Positions 42,347 through 51,141 are shown, numbered from the stretch's first letter. The stretch is DNA of 64,000 nucleotides from Mycobacterium scrofulaceum (GCF_001667885.1 NZ_LZJW01000060.1:96057-160056), one strand, 5' to 3'. The notes: generated by a model from the letters alone, not told the origin. A program made the numbers and translations.

Positions 42347-42772
42347 ATGAAGGCGAAAACCGCCGCGGCATTGGCGGCCGTGACAGCGGTGGCTCCGGGA
42401 ATCGCGCACGCGGACCCGTTCTACCAATTCCAGTCGCCGTCGGGCGACGTCACCTGCGTGATGGCGGCGTTCCAGGGCGACGCGCCCCGCGCCTCCTGCG
42501 GCGTCGCCTACCCGACCTACGTGATGCCGCTCCGCCCGCAGTCGTGCATGGGGGCGTTCGGCGACCAGGTCGACATCGTGCAGGGCAGCTCACCGGCGAT
42601 GGTCTGCCATACGGACACCACCCGCGGCACCGGCCTTCCAACGCTGCAAGCCGGGGACACCCGCTCGGTGGCCGCCCTCACCTGCAAGAGCGAAGCCGCA
42701 GCCGTCACCTGCACCGACACCGGCACCGGTCATTTCTTCCGCCTCTCCCGCGAGGCGTACAACCTGAAGTAG
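42347..42772 (+). CDS. Small secreted protein (DUF6636-like), paralogue 2
   Basis: A 141-residue exported protein; signal peptide MKAKTAAALAAVTAVAPGIA with cleavage near AHA-DP. The mature part has FQSPSGDVTCVM, four more Cys, and the closing CTDTGTGHFFRLSREAYNLK shared with its divergent paralogue at 41823-42239. The 107-base gap between them presumably holds both promoters. Function unknown. Confidence 0.8.
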   Translation: MKAKTAAALAAVTAVAPGIAHADPFYQFQSPSGDVTCVMAAFQGDAPRASCGVAYPTYVMPLRPQSCMGAFGDQVDIVQGSSPAMVCHTDTTRGTGLPTLQAGDTRSVAALTCKSEAAAVTCTDTGTGHFFRLSREAYNLK

Positions 42773-42776
42773 CCGG

Positions 42777-42986
42777 TTAGTTCGAGCGTGCCTTCAGCTG
42801 CTCGCGCGTGTGTTTCTCCACGAACAACGGGACGAAGTCCCGCACCCGGCTGTGCGTGAACCGGGCATGCTCTTCGCGGATGACGGCGTCGACGACCTCC
42901 GATGGGATGTGCGGGAACTCGTCGATCAGTTGCCGCTCGATGTCCGCCAACACCACCTCTTCGTTGACCTGAGTGACCTTGCCCAT
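42777..42986 (-). CDS. Small three-helix protein
   Basis: A 69-residue protein, charged and helical (VVLADIERQLIDEFPHIPSE, VVDAVIREEHARFTHSRVRD, FVPLFVEKHTREQLKAR), resembling a family of small actinobacterial three-helix dimerisation proteins. ATG 42986 is favoured; an upstream start at 43020 is in another frame. It lies between a secreted protein and a TetR gene with no obvious link. Confidence 0.7.
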   Translation of the reverse strand: MGKVTQVNEEVVLADIERQLIDEFPHIPSEVVDAVIREEHARFTHSRVRDFVPLFVEKHTREQLKARSN

Positions 42987-43068
42987 GAGCGGGGGGTTCC
43001 CGGTCCGCCCTCGCGGTCAAACGGGTTTTGACCGCTGCCGCGTTAAGACGGCGTGAACCGCACTGGTT

Positions 43069-43094
43069 AGTAACAGAGCGGCCGCTCTGTTACT
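43069..43094. promoter_or_regulatory. Perfect 26-base palindrome upstream of a TetR gene
   Basis: The half-site AGTAACAGAGCGG (43069-43081) is followed directly by its exact reverse complement (43082-43094). It ends 8 bases before the ATG of the TetR gene at 43103. A perfect 13+13 palindrome covering the promoter or start point is a strong candidate autorepressor site. Confidence 0.8.
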
Positions 43095-43102
43095 ATTCCG
43101 GA

Positions 43103-43729
43103 ATGCCGCGGCCCAGGGTGCACGATCAGGATCAAATCCTGGATGCCGTCGAACGGTTGGCGGTGCGCTCCGGGCCGGGATCGGTCACGATCAGGGCCGT
43201 CAGCGACGCGACCGGCGTATCCAACGGCGCGCTGTACCACGGGTTTGGCTCGCGGGCGGGGCTCGTCGGGCGCGCCTGGCTGCGGGCCGGGCACCGATTC
43301 CTCAGCGCGCAAAGCGAATTGATCGACGCCGCCACCGAAGGGGACGGCATTGCCGCCGTCGTGGCGGCCGCCGAGGCGCCGGCCGCCTTCGCCGACAGCC
43401 ACCCGGAGTCGTCGCGACTCCTGCTGACGGTGCGCCGCGACGAGCTGCTCGGGCCCGACTCGCCGCCCGACATCGCCACGCAGCTGCGGGACCTGGACCG
43501 GCTGCTGGTGGACACGATGATTCGGCTGGCCCGCCGCCTGTGGGACCGCACGGACGCCGCGGCCGTCGACGTCATCACGACCTGCATCGTCGACCTGCCG
43601 ACCGCGATCCTGTTGCGCCGCAACCGGATCGACGACCCCGACGCGCGGCGACGGCTGCGCGCCGCGGTCACCGCCGTGCTCGACGTCGGGGCACCCCGGC
43701 GCAGGACCAGAGAAAGGGCCACGACATGA
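43103..43729 (+). CDS. TetR family transcriptional regulator
   Basis: A 208-residue TetR protein beginning MPRPRVHDQDQILDAVERLA; helix-turn-helix at about residues 25-60 (TIRAVSDATGVSNGALYHGF). The ATG at 43103 is preferred because an earlier start would include the palindrome at 43069-43094. Its stop overlaps the enoyl-CoA hydratase start as ATGA (43726-43729). It probably represses its own two-gene operon. Confidence 0.88.
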   Translation: MPRPRVHDQDQILDAVERLAVRSGPGSVTIRAVSDATGVSNGALYHGFGSRAGLVGRAWLRAGHRFLSAQSELIDAATEGDGIAAVVAAAEAPAAFADSHPESSRLLLTVRRDELLGPDSPPDIATQLRDLDRLLVDTMIRLARRLWDRTDAAAVDVITTCIVDLPTAILLRRNRIDDPDARRRLRAAVTAVLDVGAPRRRTRERATT

Positions 43730-44382
43730 CACCGACCGTGAATTGGGACGACAAGATCGCGATCCTGCGCCTCGGCGAGGACGAAAACCGGTTCTCCCCG
43801 GAGTTTCTCGACGCGATCAACGGACAGCTCGACGACATCGAAGACGCCGGCGCGCAAGGACTCGTCACCACCGCGAGCGGCAAGTTCTACACCAACGGGC
43901 TGGACCTGGACTGGCTGGGCGCGCACGCCGACCAGACCCAGACCTACGTCGCGCGGGTGCAGGCCCTGCTGGCCCGCGTCCTCACCTTCCCGATGCCGAC
44001 CGCCGCCGCGGTGACCGGGCACGCCTTCGGCGCCGGCGCGATGCTCGCCATGGCGCACGACGTGCGGGTGATGCGCGCCGACCGCGGATTCTTCTGCTTC
44101 CCCGAAGTCGACATCCGCATCCCGTTCACCGACGGCATGGCCGCGCTGATCCAGGCCAAACTCACGCCCCGCGCCGCGGTTTCCTCGATGACGACCGGGC
44201 GCCGGTTCGGTGGGGAAGAGGCCGCCGAACTCGGCATCGTCGACGCGACCGCCCCCGAGGCCGAGGTGACCGCCGCGGCGACGGACCTACTGCGACCGCT
44301 GGGCGGCAAGGATCCCGGCACGCTCGGCGCGATCAAGCAGACCATGTTCCGCGCGGCGGCCCGGGCGCTGACCGACGTCTGA
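43726..44382 (+). CDS. Enoyl-CoA hydratase/isomerase family protein
   Basis: A short crotonase of 218 residues (typical members have 250-270). The oxyanion pocket segments are TASGKFYTNGLDLDWL and GHAFGAGAMLAMAHD. No pair of catalytic Glu in the usual hydratase positions is obvious; FPEVDIRIPFTDGMAAL resembles delta3,delta2-enoyl-CoA isomerases. It acts on acyl-CoA in the cytoplasm. Translationally coupled to the TetR. Confidence 0.83.
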   Translation: MTPTVNWDDKIAILRLGEDENRFSPEFLDAINGQLDDIEDAGAQGLVTTASGKFYTNGLDLDWLGAHADQTQTYVARVQALLARVLTFPMPTAAAVTGHAFGAGAMLAMAHDVRVMRADRGFFCFPEVDIRIPFTDGMAALIQAKLTPRAAVSSMTTGRRFGGEEAAELGIVDATAPEAEVTAAATDLLRPLGGKDPGTLGAIKQTMFRAAARALTDV

Positions 44383-44408
44383 ACAGCCGCGATTGTTACC
44401 ATCGCGCG

Positions 44409-45173
44409 GTGACTGACCGCCCCGGCCGGCTCGGACCCGTTTCCCGTCGCGACGTGCTGAGATGGGCGCCCGCGCTGCTCGCCGCCGGGGCCGTCACAAC
44501 CGCGCCCCGCGCGACCGCCGGCGTCGCCGGGTCGGCCGTCTTCCTGGACCCCGGCCACAACGCCGTGAACGACGCGTCGATCAACCAGCAGGTCCCCAAC
44601 GGCCGCGGCGGAACCAAGGCCTGCCAGACGTCGGGGGCCGCCACCAACGACGGCTATCCCGAGCACGCGTTCACCTGGGCAGTCGTCGGACTGATCAACC
44701 AGTCGCTCAGCCAGCTGGGCGTGCGCACCCAGCTGTCACGCGGCGACGACGGCTCCGTCGGCCCCTGCGTGGATCAACGCGCCGCGGCGGCCAACGCGAT
44801 GCGCCCCGACGCGATCGTCAGCATCCACGCCGACGGCGGACCCCCGTCCGGCAGCGGATTCCACGTCAACTACTCCAGCCCGCCGCTGAACGACGCGCAG
44901 GCCGGCCCCGCCGTCCAGCTGGCCACCACCATGCGGGATACCTTGGCGCAGGCGGGCTTTCAGCCGGCCAACTACATCGGCTCGAACGGCCTCTACGGCC
45001 GCGACGACCTCGCGGGCCTGAATCTGGCCCAGTACCCGGCGATCCTGGTCGAACTCGGCAACATGAGGAACGCCGACGACGCCGCGCGGATGGAGAGCCC
45101 GGACGGCCGCGCGCGATATGCCAACGCGGTCACCCAGGGAATCGTGGCCTTCCTGAATGCCAAGTCCGGCTGA
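44409..45173 (+). CDS. N-acetylmuramoyl-L-alanine amidase (Rv3717-like)
   Basis: A 254-residue zinc amidase (Amidase_3) that would cleave the stem peptide from peptidoglycan. The N-terminus carries RRDVLRWAPALLAAG, a twin-arginine-type signal. Zinc ligands and catalytic residues are in FLDPGHNA, EHAFTW, SIHADGG and LVELGNM. It has no separate cell-wall-binding domain, like mycobacterial Rv3717. GTG start at 44409. It converges on the cutinase gene. Confidence 0.9.
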   Translation: MTDRPGRLGPVSRRDVLRWAPALLAAGAVTTAPRATAGVAGSAVFLDPGHNAVNDASINQQVPNGRGGTKACQTSGAATNDGYPEHAFTWAVVGLINQSLSQLGVRTQLSRGDDGSVGPCVDQRAAAANAMRPDAIVSIHADGGPPSGSGFHVNYSSPPLNDAQAGPAVQLATTMRDTLAQAGFQPANYIGSNGLYGRDDLAGLNLAQYPAILVELGNMRNADDAARMESPDGRARYANAVTQGIVAFLNAKSG

Positions 45174-45181
45174 GCAATCGC

Positions 45182-45928
45182 TCAGCCGGAGAAGCTCCTG
45201 ACCGGTGCGGGCGCGCCGGTGCCGGCGTCGAGGTGGCTGGAGGCAAACGCCACGCCCTTGTCGATCATGGCGCCGTCGTCGGCGTAGGTGTTGTGGGCGG
45301 CGAAGTTCATGCCGTCGGAGCAGACCGGGTCTTCGGTGGCGCAGACCTTGATGGTCTTGTCGACGAAGGTGGGGCCGATGACGACGGGGGGTTCGCCGAG
45401 GAAGTTCATCGCGCGCACGTTGGGCATGCCGAAGAGCACGACCGAGGAGACGTGGCTGGCCACGGAGGGATCGAGGGGCTTGGGCACGGTGTTGGGGTCG
45501 ATGCCGTCGGGCACCGAGGGGGAGGTGACAAAGCCCATCACGGCCGCGCCCTGGGAGTAGCCGCCGAGCACCATTTTGGTGTTGGGGCAGTCGTGGGCCA
45601 TCGAAACGACGTGGGCGCCAGCGTCTCTGACGCCGTCGATGCCGGTGTCCCATTGGTCGCTGGCGGGGTAGTTGACCGGGTAGACGTCGAAGGACCGGCC
45701 GCCGAGGCGTGAGTGCAGGGAATCGACGAAGGCTTGGCCGGTCGGGCCGACGCCGGGGGCTTCGCCGGTGCCGCGGGCGAACACCACCTGCACGTCCGGA
45801 CACTGCGCGGACGCGGTGGGGATAACAGAGCCGGCGAGGGCCGACGCGCCAAGGCCCGACGCGGCAACCACTGCGGGAGCAAGGGAACGGATGAAGTGAC
45901 GTGCGATCATGCCGCCGGTGATGCCCAT
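45182..45928 (-). CDS. Cutinase-family secreted esterase
   Basis: A 248-residue exported serine esterase (cutinase-like protein/CFP21 type). Signal peptide with cleavage near ASA-QC; mature start CPDVQVVFARGTGE with the oxyanion motif. Nucleophile GGYSQGAAV, catalytic Asp in CATEDPVC, His in FAAHNTYADD; four Cys for the two conserved disulfides. Relatives act on lipids and small esters outside the cell. Start at 45928 or 45910 (MIARHF). Confidence 0.92.
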   Translation of the reverse strand: MGITGGMIARHFIRSLAPAVVAASGLGASALAGSVIPTASAQCPDVQVVFARGTGEAPGVGPTGQAFVDSLHSRLGGRSFDVYPVNYPASDQWDTGIDGVRDAGAHVVSMAHDCPNTKMVLGGYSQGAAVMGFVTSPSVPDGIDPNTVPKPLDPSVASHVSSVVLFGMPNVRAMNFLGEPPVVIGPTFVDKTIKVCATEDPVCSDGMNFAAHNTYADDGAMIDKGVAFASSHLDAGTGAPAPVRSFSG

Positions 45929-46156
45929 ACGAAACTCCTCCCAAACTGTCCCTATCGTAAAAAACTACTTGCCGTTACCTGTATACCGAGGTCTGGCGCG
46001 TCGCGCCCGATGAGGGCGGCGTGTCGAGGCACCAAATGAATCCATTTTGCGCGCATCGGGCGCCATCTTCCGAAAAGCGCTCCCGGCCGTCGTTTGGCGT
46101 CGGAGGTCACGGGTAGCCGACCCGCGAACACGCCACAGATACGGAAGGGTGACGAC

Positions 46157-46399
46157 ATGGCTACGGGTGAAACGGGTTTCGACGACGTAACGTTCGACCT
46201 GATCTCGGTTCAGTACCACACGCTGAAGGCCGGGCACGACTACGGCCAGTACGTGCGCGACGCGAAAAACGCCGGCTTGGACGACGTCGCATCGTTCTTC
46301 AGCGAAGTGATGGAGCAAGATTCCGAGCGCGCGCGGCGGTGCCACGAATTGCTGGGCCAGCTGCAAGGAACGGCCGCGGCCGGTCCGGCTACCCGGTAA
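46157..46399 (+). CDS. Small helical protein, unknown function
   Basis: An 80-residue acidic protein, MATGETGFDDVTFDLISVQY, with two amphipathic helices (YHTLKAGHDYGQYVRDAKN and LDDVASFFSEVMEQDSERAR). The pattern recalls half of a ferritin-like bundle, but metal ligands are incomplete. ATG 46157 follows GGAAGGG. It stands alone between the cutinase and the monooxygenase. Confidence 0.72.
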   Translation: MATGETGFDDVTFDLISVQYHTLKAGHDYGQYVRDAKNAGLDDVASFFSEVMEQDSERARRCHELLGQLQGTAAAGPATR

Positions 46400-46530
46400 C
46401 ACCGCAGGTTTGGCTCCGCGACAGAGGCTTTGGCGGGGCGGTCACCCGGCGCGACCGCCCCGCGAGGGTCGGTTCAGATGTCAGCAAGGTCACATGCTGG
46501 CAAACCCGGGTGCGTCGTGCGCCGTCCTTT

Positions 46531-46552
46531 ATTAGAGTTACGTAAGGGTAAT
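46531..46552. promoter_or_regulatory. Operator-like palindrome upstream of the monooxygenase gene
   Basis: ATTA-GAG-TTACGTAA-GGG-TAAT: outer arms ATTA/TAAT and central TTACGTAA are all palindromic about the same centre. It lies 49 bases upstream of the monooxygenase start. No adjacent regulator gene is evident. Confidence 0.5.
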
Positions 46553-46601
46553 GACAGTTTTTCCTAAGTAAGCACGGGGCGGGGAAGCACGGAGCGAGGT
46601 T

Positions 46602-48089
46602 GTGAACACGGACCGTTTGGACGCCGTCATCGTCGGCGCCGGTTTTGGCGGCATCGGCGCTGCGATCCAGCTCAAGCGTCTCGGGTACGACAACTTCGTC
46701 ATCCTCGACCGCGAGGATGACCTGGGCGGCACCTGGCACGTCAACCACTACCCGGGCATCGCCGTCGACATCCCGTCGACCACCTACTCGTACTGGTTCG
46801 AGCCCAACCCGACCTGGTCGCGGCTGTTCGCGCCGGGCGCCGAGGTCAAGCAGTACGCCGCGGACGTCGCGGACAAGTACGACGTGCGCCGGCACATGCG
46901 CTTCAACCAGACCGTGGAAGGCGCCCAGTGGGACGAGGACGCCGAGGTCTGGCGGGTGACGCTGGCCGGCGGCGACACGCTGACCACTCGCTTGCTGATC
47001 ACCGCGACGGGCTTCCTGTCCCAGCCGCGCCTGCCCGACATCGCGGGGATCGCGAGCTTCGAGGGCAAGATCGTCCACACCACGGCGTGGGATCACGACT
47101 ACGACTACACCGGGCGGCGGATCGCCGTCATCGGGACGGGTGCCTCGGCGGTTCAGCTGATCCCGGAGCTGGCCAAAGAGGCCGCGGACCTGACCGTCTA
47201 CCAACGCACCGCCACCCACGTGATGCCCAAGCCGGACTTCGAATTCCCGGAGTCGGTGCGCCGCCTGTTCGCCCGGGTCCCGGTGGCGCAGCGCGCGCTG
47301 CGGTGGGTGACCGACGTGATCCTGGAGATCATCATGGTCGTCGGGGCGCTGCACTTTAAGGAGACCCGCGGCCGCGGCAACATCTCCGCCGCCGACCTGG
47401 CCAAGATCAACCGATTCCGGGGGATTCGGGACAAGGAGCTGCGCGCCCAGTTCACGCCGGACTACGACTGCGGCTGCAAGCGGCCCACCATGTCCAACAG
47501 CTTCTATCCCGCGTTCGCCAAGCCGCACGTGCACCTGGAGACGGCCTCGATCGCGCGGGTCGAGTCGGACGGCATCGTCACCGTCGACGGGCGCAAGACC
47601 GTGATCGACACCCTGGTGCTGGCGACCGGCTTCGACCTGTGGGAGGCCAACTTCCCGGCCATCGAGGTGGTCGGCCGCAAGGGCCGCAACCTGGGCAAGT
47701 GGTGGCGCGAGACCCGCTTCCAGGCCTACCAGGGCGTCACGATGCCCTACTTCCCCAACTACCTGAGCCTGGCCAGCCCGTTCGCCTTCTCCGGGCTGTC
47801 CTTCTTCCACACCATCGAATACCAGATGCGGCACATGGACCGGCTGCTCGGCGAGGTCAAGCGCCGCGGCGCGACGACCTTCGAGGTGACCGAAGAGGCC
47901 AACGACCGGTTCATGGAGCGGATGACCAAGCGGCTGGACAACACGGTGTTCTACGCCGGCAACTGCGCCACGTCGCGTTCGTACTACTTCAGTCCCAGCG
48001 GTGAGGCCTCGCTGCTGCGGCCGACGTCAACCTTGAACTCGGTGCGGGAAGCGGCGACGTTCCCGCTCAGCGACTACGTCATCGCCTAG
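46602..48089 (+). CDS. Flavin-containing monooxygenase (Baeyer-Villiger type)
   Basis: A 495-residue FAD/NADPH monooxygenase of the EthA/MymA class. FAD site GAGFGGIGAAIQLKRLG, then GGTWHVNHYPG, the BVMO fingerprint FEGKIVHTTAWD, and NADPH site VIGTGASAVQ. The closing region ATSRSYYFSPSGEASLLRPT is typical of the mycobacterial group. It oxidises ketones, sulfides or related compounds. It matches in length the monooxygenases I recall as Rv3083 and Rv0892, which I cannot separate here. Confidence 0.9.
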   Translation: MNTDRLDAVIVGAGFGGIGAAIQLKRLGYDNFVILDREDDLGGTWHVNHYPGIAVDIPSTTYSYWFEPNPTWSRLFAPGAEVKQYAADVADKYDVRRHMRFNQTVEGAQWDEDAEVWRVTLAGGDTLTTRLLITATGFLSQPRLPDIAGIASFEGKIVHTTAWDHDYDYTGRRIAVIGTGASAVQLIPELAKEAADLTVYQRTATHVMPKPDFEFPESVRRLFARVPVAQRALRWVTDVILEIIMVVGALHFKETRGRGNISAADLAKINRFRGIRDKELRAQFTPDYDCGCKRPTMSNSFYPAFAKPHVHLETASIARVESDGIVTVDGRKTVIDTLVLATGFDLWEANFPAIEVVGRKGRNLGKWWRETRFQAYQGVTMPYFPNYLSLASPFAFSGLSFFHTIEYQMRHMDRLLGEVKRRGATTFEVTEEANDRFMERMTKRLDNTVFYAGNCATSRSYYFSPSGEASLLRPTSTLNSVREAATFPLSDYVIA

Positions 48090-48137
48090 CGCCACACCAC
48101 CCACACCGGCCCCGGCCGCGGAAGCGGCCGGCTGTTT

Positions 48138-48192
48138 GCCCGCCTCACAGCGACAACGCCGCTGAGGTGCGGGTTGTCGCTGTGAGGCGGGC
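48138..48192. repeat. Dispersed hairpin element, family A, copy 2
   Basis: GCCCGCCTCACAGCGACAAC (48138-48157) and its exact inverse (48173-48192) enclose a 15-base loop. The arms match those at 21759-21828. It lies downstream of the monooxygenase gene, where it may end transcription. Confidence 0.8.
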
Positions 48193-48345
48193 AGTTAGGG
48201 CATCGACTTCTTCCAGGTGCCATTGAGGCTGGCGGGACGCTCGTTGTTCGGTGCATTCCCGTTTGCTCGGGCCGCTGCGGGGTAATCGACCTGAAGCACA
48301 AAGGCGGACCTTGTCCGTAACCGATGCGAAAGATGATGTGGCCCA

Positions 48346-48483
48346 ATGGAAACACTGTGCCTTGGATGTGCCTGCTTCGCGATCACCTCGGCCTTCGTGC
48401 TGGGAGGTCTCAACACGCCCGCGCATTCGGTCGCCCAATCGAACGCCCAGCACTCGGCCGCCGCCCAGGTGAGCGAGCGCTAA
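48346..48483 (+). CDS. Possible small membrane or exported peptide
   Basis: A 45-codon frame from ATG 48346 to TAA 48481-48483 encoding METLCLGCACFAITSAFVLG followed by a polar, Ala/Gln/Ser-rich tail. The hydrophobic segment could be a membrane helix or signal. There is no good ribosome site and no homologue known to me, so it may be chance or a decayed gene. Confidence 0.25.
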   Translation: METLCLGCACFAITSAFVLGGLNTPAHSVAQSNAQHSAAAQVSER

Positions 48484-48548
48484 CTGACGGTCTCGGGGGC
48501 CGGCGAGCCGAGCGCGTCGGCCGGGTGCCGCCGCGGCTGCGAGCGCAT

Positions 48549-48623
48549 CGCCACACCAGCCCCGGGCCGGCGCGAGCGGCCGGCTGCAAGACCGCTCTAC
48601 GTCCCGGGGAGGCTGGTGTGGCG
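48549..48623. repeat. Hairpin element downstream of mpt70
   Basis: CGCCACACCAGCCCCGGG (48549-48566) and CCCGGGGAGGCTGGTGTGGCG minus its extra bases (48603-48623) are inverted copies apart from a small bulge. It lies 20 bases beyond the mpt70 stop, suggesting a terminator. Part of the sequence (GCCACACCA... GCGGCCGGCTG) recurs near 48091-48135. Confidence 0.6.
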
Positions 48624-48643
48624 AGCGTGACCGAGTCGGGCCG

Positions 48644-49228
48644 TTACGCCGGGGGCATCAGCACCGTGTCGATCATGTACACCGTCGCGTTGGCCGTCGG
48701 CACGCCGCCGCAGACCAGACCCGCGTTGTTGACCCGCAGGCCGTTGCCCTGGCCGGTCACCGTGACGTTGGCGCCCTGAACGGTCTTGTGGGAGCCGGCG
48801 ACCTTGGCCGGACTCAGCTGCCCCGGTACGACGTGATAGGTCAGGATGCTGGTCAGCAGCTTGGAATCGGTCTTCAGCTGGTCGATAGTCTGCGCCGGCA
48901 GCTTGCCAAATGCGGCGTCGGTCGGCGCGAAGACCGTGTACTCGCCGTTGTTCAGCGTGTCGACCAGGTTGACGTTCGGGTTGAGCTTGCCCGACAGCGC
49001 CGAGGTCAGGGTGGTCAGCGCCGGGTTGTTGGACGCCGCCACCGCCACCGGAACCTGCGACATTCCCTCGACCGAAGCCGGCCCGCTCGGGTTGGCGGCC
49101 GCGTAGTCGGAGCAGCCGGGACCCACCAGATCGGCGGCCGCCGCCGAGGGAGCGGTCACCACACCCAGACCCAGCATCGCCGCCACCGCGAATCCCTTCG
49201 CCGCCACCGACGTTCTGTGTGCTTTCAT
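48644..49228 (-). CDS. mpt70: MPT70-like secreted FAS1-domain protein
   Basis: A 194-residue secreted fasciclin-domain antigen. Signal peptide ([20 protein letters not shown], cleavage near AAA-ADL), mature start [18 protein letters not shown], and FAS1 motifs [11 protein letters not shown] and ILTYHVVPG. One disulfide is expected between GPGC and LVCGG. It is the soluble counterpart of the lipoprotein encoded at 51164. A SigK-type promoter is at 49268-49296. Function unclear; an immunodominant antigen in M. bovis. Confidence 0.92.
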   Translation of the reverse strand: MKAHRTSVAAKGFAVAAMLGLGVVTAPSAAAADLVGPGCSDYAAANPSGPASVEGMSQVPVAVAASNNPALTTLTSALSGKLNPNVNLVDTLNNGEYTVFAPTDAAFGKLPAQTIDQLKTDSKLLTSILTYHVVPGQLSPAKVAGSHKTVQGANVTVTGQGNGLRVNNAGLVCGGVPTANATVYMIDTVLMPPA

Positions 49229-49267
49229 CGCGTCTTACTCCTTTGGTTGGGCTGACATTTGATGAGT

Positions 49268-49296
49268 GATTCGGAGCCCGATCAGCTTCGGATTGG
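49268..49296 (-). promoter_or_regulatory. SigK-type promoter of mpt70
   Basis: On the minus strand CCAATCC (49296-49290), 15 bases, then CCGAATC (49274-49268), 40 bases before the mpt70 start. The same -10 element and spacing occur at the mpt83 promoter, and both resemble the known SigK consensus. Confidence 0.7.
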
Positions 49297-49312
49297 TGCG
49301 GGGGCGGAAGTT

Positions 49313-51064
49313 TCAGCCGTACGTGAACGAATACACCTGCAGCCCTTGGTCGGGGCGAACCTCGAGCGTTCCGGACCGCGGGCGATCATCGGAAACGATC
49401 TGGTGTGACGTGGGCGGCCCAGAAATGGGAATCACGACGGACCGCCCGTCACGCGTGACGGTGAGAGACCCGCTGCCCCCGACGACGATGTAGACGTCCT
49501 TGGCGTGGTAATTGAGCTTGATGGCGGACTTCTCGCCGGCGGCGGTGGCGCCCTGGTAGTCCAACGACCACGGACCCCTGAGCGCGAAGCGGTCGGCGGC
49601 CAGGGTGGGCGGGTAGTCGAAAGTGGTTGTGCCCTGGTCGTATACCCCGCCGCCGCCATAGTTGACGACCTTGCCGACCCCGAAGTAGGTCTCGGGCGTG
49701 GTCCTGTCCGGCACGACCGAGCGGCCCGCGTCGATTGCCGGTGGCAGCGTAAGCCCGGGATGAGCGGCCACGAGCAGCCGCCTGATCAGATCCTCGGTCA
49801 CGCTGTAGTCGCCCTCGCCGAATTTGATGTGGCGCACCTGGCCGCTGGCGTCGACCAGATACTCCGCCGGCCAGTAGCGGTTCCGGTAGTTGGTCCACGA
49901 GGAGTAGCCGTTGTCCAGCGCGATCGGGTAGGTGATGCCCAGGTCGGCGGCGCCCTTCGCGACATTCCCGGGCACCTGTTCGAACGCATACTCCGGCGTA
50001 TGGACGCCGATCACCTCGAAACCGTCGCCCTGGTAGGCGCTGTGCCAGCCGACGACGTGGCGGGTGGCGCGTTGGCAATTGATGCACGAGTACGCCCAGA
50101 AATCGATCAGCACCACCTTGCCGCGCAGGGACGCAAGCGTGACCGGTTGGCCGCCGGGGGTGTTCAGCCAACCGGTGATGCCCTTGAGATCGGGTGCGGG
50201 GCCGCAGCTTTCGAGCTCCCGACCGCCGTCGCTGCAATTCGACAGCTGCGCGTTCTGCTCGTTGACGATCCCGCCGAGGTTGAGCTTCTCCCGGACCCCG
50301 CGGTCGGTGGCCAGCGTTTGTTGGAGCCCGCCGGTGTAATCGGGAACGACCCGCTGCAGGACCGCGGGAACGTCGAACACCAGTCCCCCCGCGAGCACGA
50401 TCATCACGATCCCGGCCGCGACGCGGATCTCCCGCTGCCGCCGCCGAAACGCTCCGACCCGCTGAGCCACCCGATGGCCGGCCAACGCGAAAACCAGCAA
50501 GGGCAGCGCGGCGCCCAGCGCGAAGGTGGCGGTCAGCACGACGGTGCGCGGGCCGAGGGGAGCGGTGGCGCCGGCCACCACAATCGCGGCGAGAATGGGC
50601 CCGGCGCACGGAACGTACAGCGCGCCAAGCGCCAGCCCGAGGCCGAACCCGCCGCCACCAAACCCGAACTGTCGCTGCGGGATACGCGCGAATGGCCGCT
50701 CCAGCAGTTGCTCGATCCGTGGGAAGATCAGGCCGAGGCCGATGGCAACCACGGCGGCCAGGGCGGCCCAACGGATGGCGTCCTGCGGCAGGTGCACCAA
50801 CGACAGCAGTGTCGAGCCCGCCAACGTGACCGCGGTGAAGCTGACCACCAGGCCGCCGACCACCAGGTAGGGGCGCGCATTGCGCGACGTTCTCCTGGGT
50901 CCGGCCGCGGCGTACCCGTCCGCGCCGGAAAACGGCTGCGGGGCAGCGTCATCGGCCCCGCCCCGCGCGCCGGTGAAGAAGATCACCGGCAGTACCGGCA
51001 GGATGCACGGCGATACGCCGGTGATCAGACCACCGACGAAACCGATCAGCGCAATGGTGAGCAT
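49313..51064 (-). CDS. dipZ: DipZ, CcdA-thioredoxin-like fusion membrane protein
   Basis: A 583-residue membrane protein with three parts: a CcdA-like transmembrane domain (about 1-250; [13 protein letters not shown] and [13 protein letters not shown] carry the redox cysteines), a thioredoxin-like domain with active site [11 protein letters not shown], and a C-terminal beta-sandwich (about 450-583). It should pass reducing or oxidising equivalents to exported proteins such as the neighbouring FAS1 antigens. It lies between mpt83 and mpt70 as in M. tuberculosis. Confidence 0.92.
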   Translation of the reverse strand: MLTIALIGFVGGLITGVSPCILPVLPVIFFTGARGGADDAAPQPFSGADGYAAAGPRRTSRNARPYLVVGGLVVSFTAVTLAGSTLLSLVHLPQDAIRWAALAAVVAIGLGLIFPRIEQLLERPFARIPQRQFGFGGGGFGLGLALGALYVPCAGPILAAIVVAGATAPLGPRTVVLTATFALGAALPLLVFALAGHRVAQRVGAFRRRQREIRVAAGIVMIVLAGGLVFDVPAVLQRVVPDYTGGLQQTLATDRGVREKLNLGGIVNEQNAQLSNCSDGGRELESCGPAPDLKGITGWLNTPGGQPVTLASLRGKVVLIDFWAYSCINCQRATRHVVGWHSAYQGDGFEVIGVHTPEYAFEQVPGNVAKGAADLGITYPIALDNGYSSWTNYRNRYWPAEYLVDASGQVRHIKFGEGDYSVTEDLIRRLLVAAHPGLTLPPAIDAGRSVVPDRTTPETYFGVGKVVNYGGGGVYDQGTTTFDYPPTLAADRFALRGPWSLDYQGATAAGEKSAIKLNYHAKDVYIVVGGSGSLTVTRDGRSVVIPISGPPTSHQIVSDDRPRSGTLEVRPDQGLQVYSFTYG

Positions 51065-51115
51065 GACAGCTATTCGCCGCCCGGCGCGCCGCGGATTGGT
51101 GCTGCCGCACAGAAA

Positions 51116-51141
51116 AACAGCCCGGCCGGAACCGGGCTGTT
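51116..51141 (-). terminator. Intrinsic terminator after mpt83
   Basis: AACAGCCCGG (51116-51125) and CCGGGCTGTT (51132-51141) form a perfect 10-pair stem with a 6-base loop. Read on the minus strand it is followed by a T-run (GTTTTTCTG), a rare textbook Rho-independent terminator for a mycobacterium. It lies between mpt83 and dipZ. Confidence 0.75.

Larger units (their letters stand above)
48090..48643. other. Repeat-rich 554-base intergenic region
   Basis: Between the monooxygenase and mpt70. It holds a 55-base hairpin (48138-48192, family A), a 75-base hairpin (48549-48623), a related partial copy of the latter's left part near 48091-48135, and one possible 45-codon frame (48346-48483). 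No clear promoter or longer gene was seen. Confidence 0.7.
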
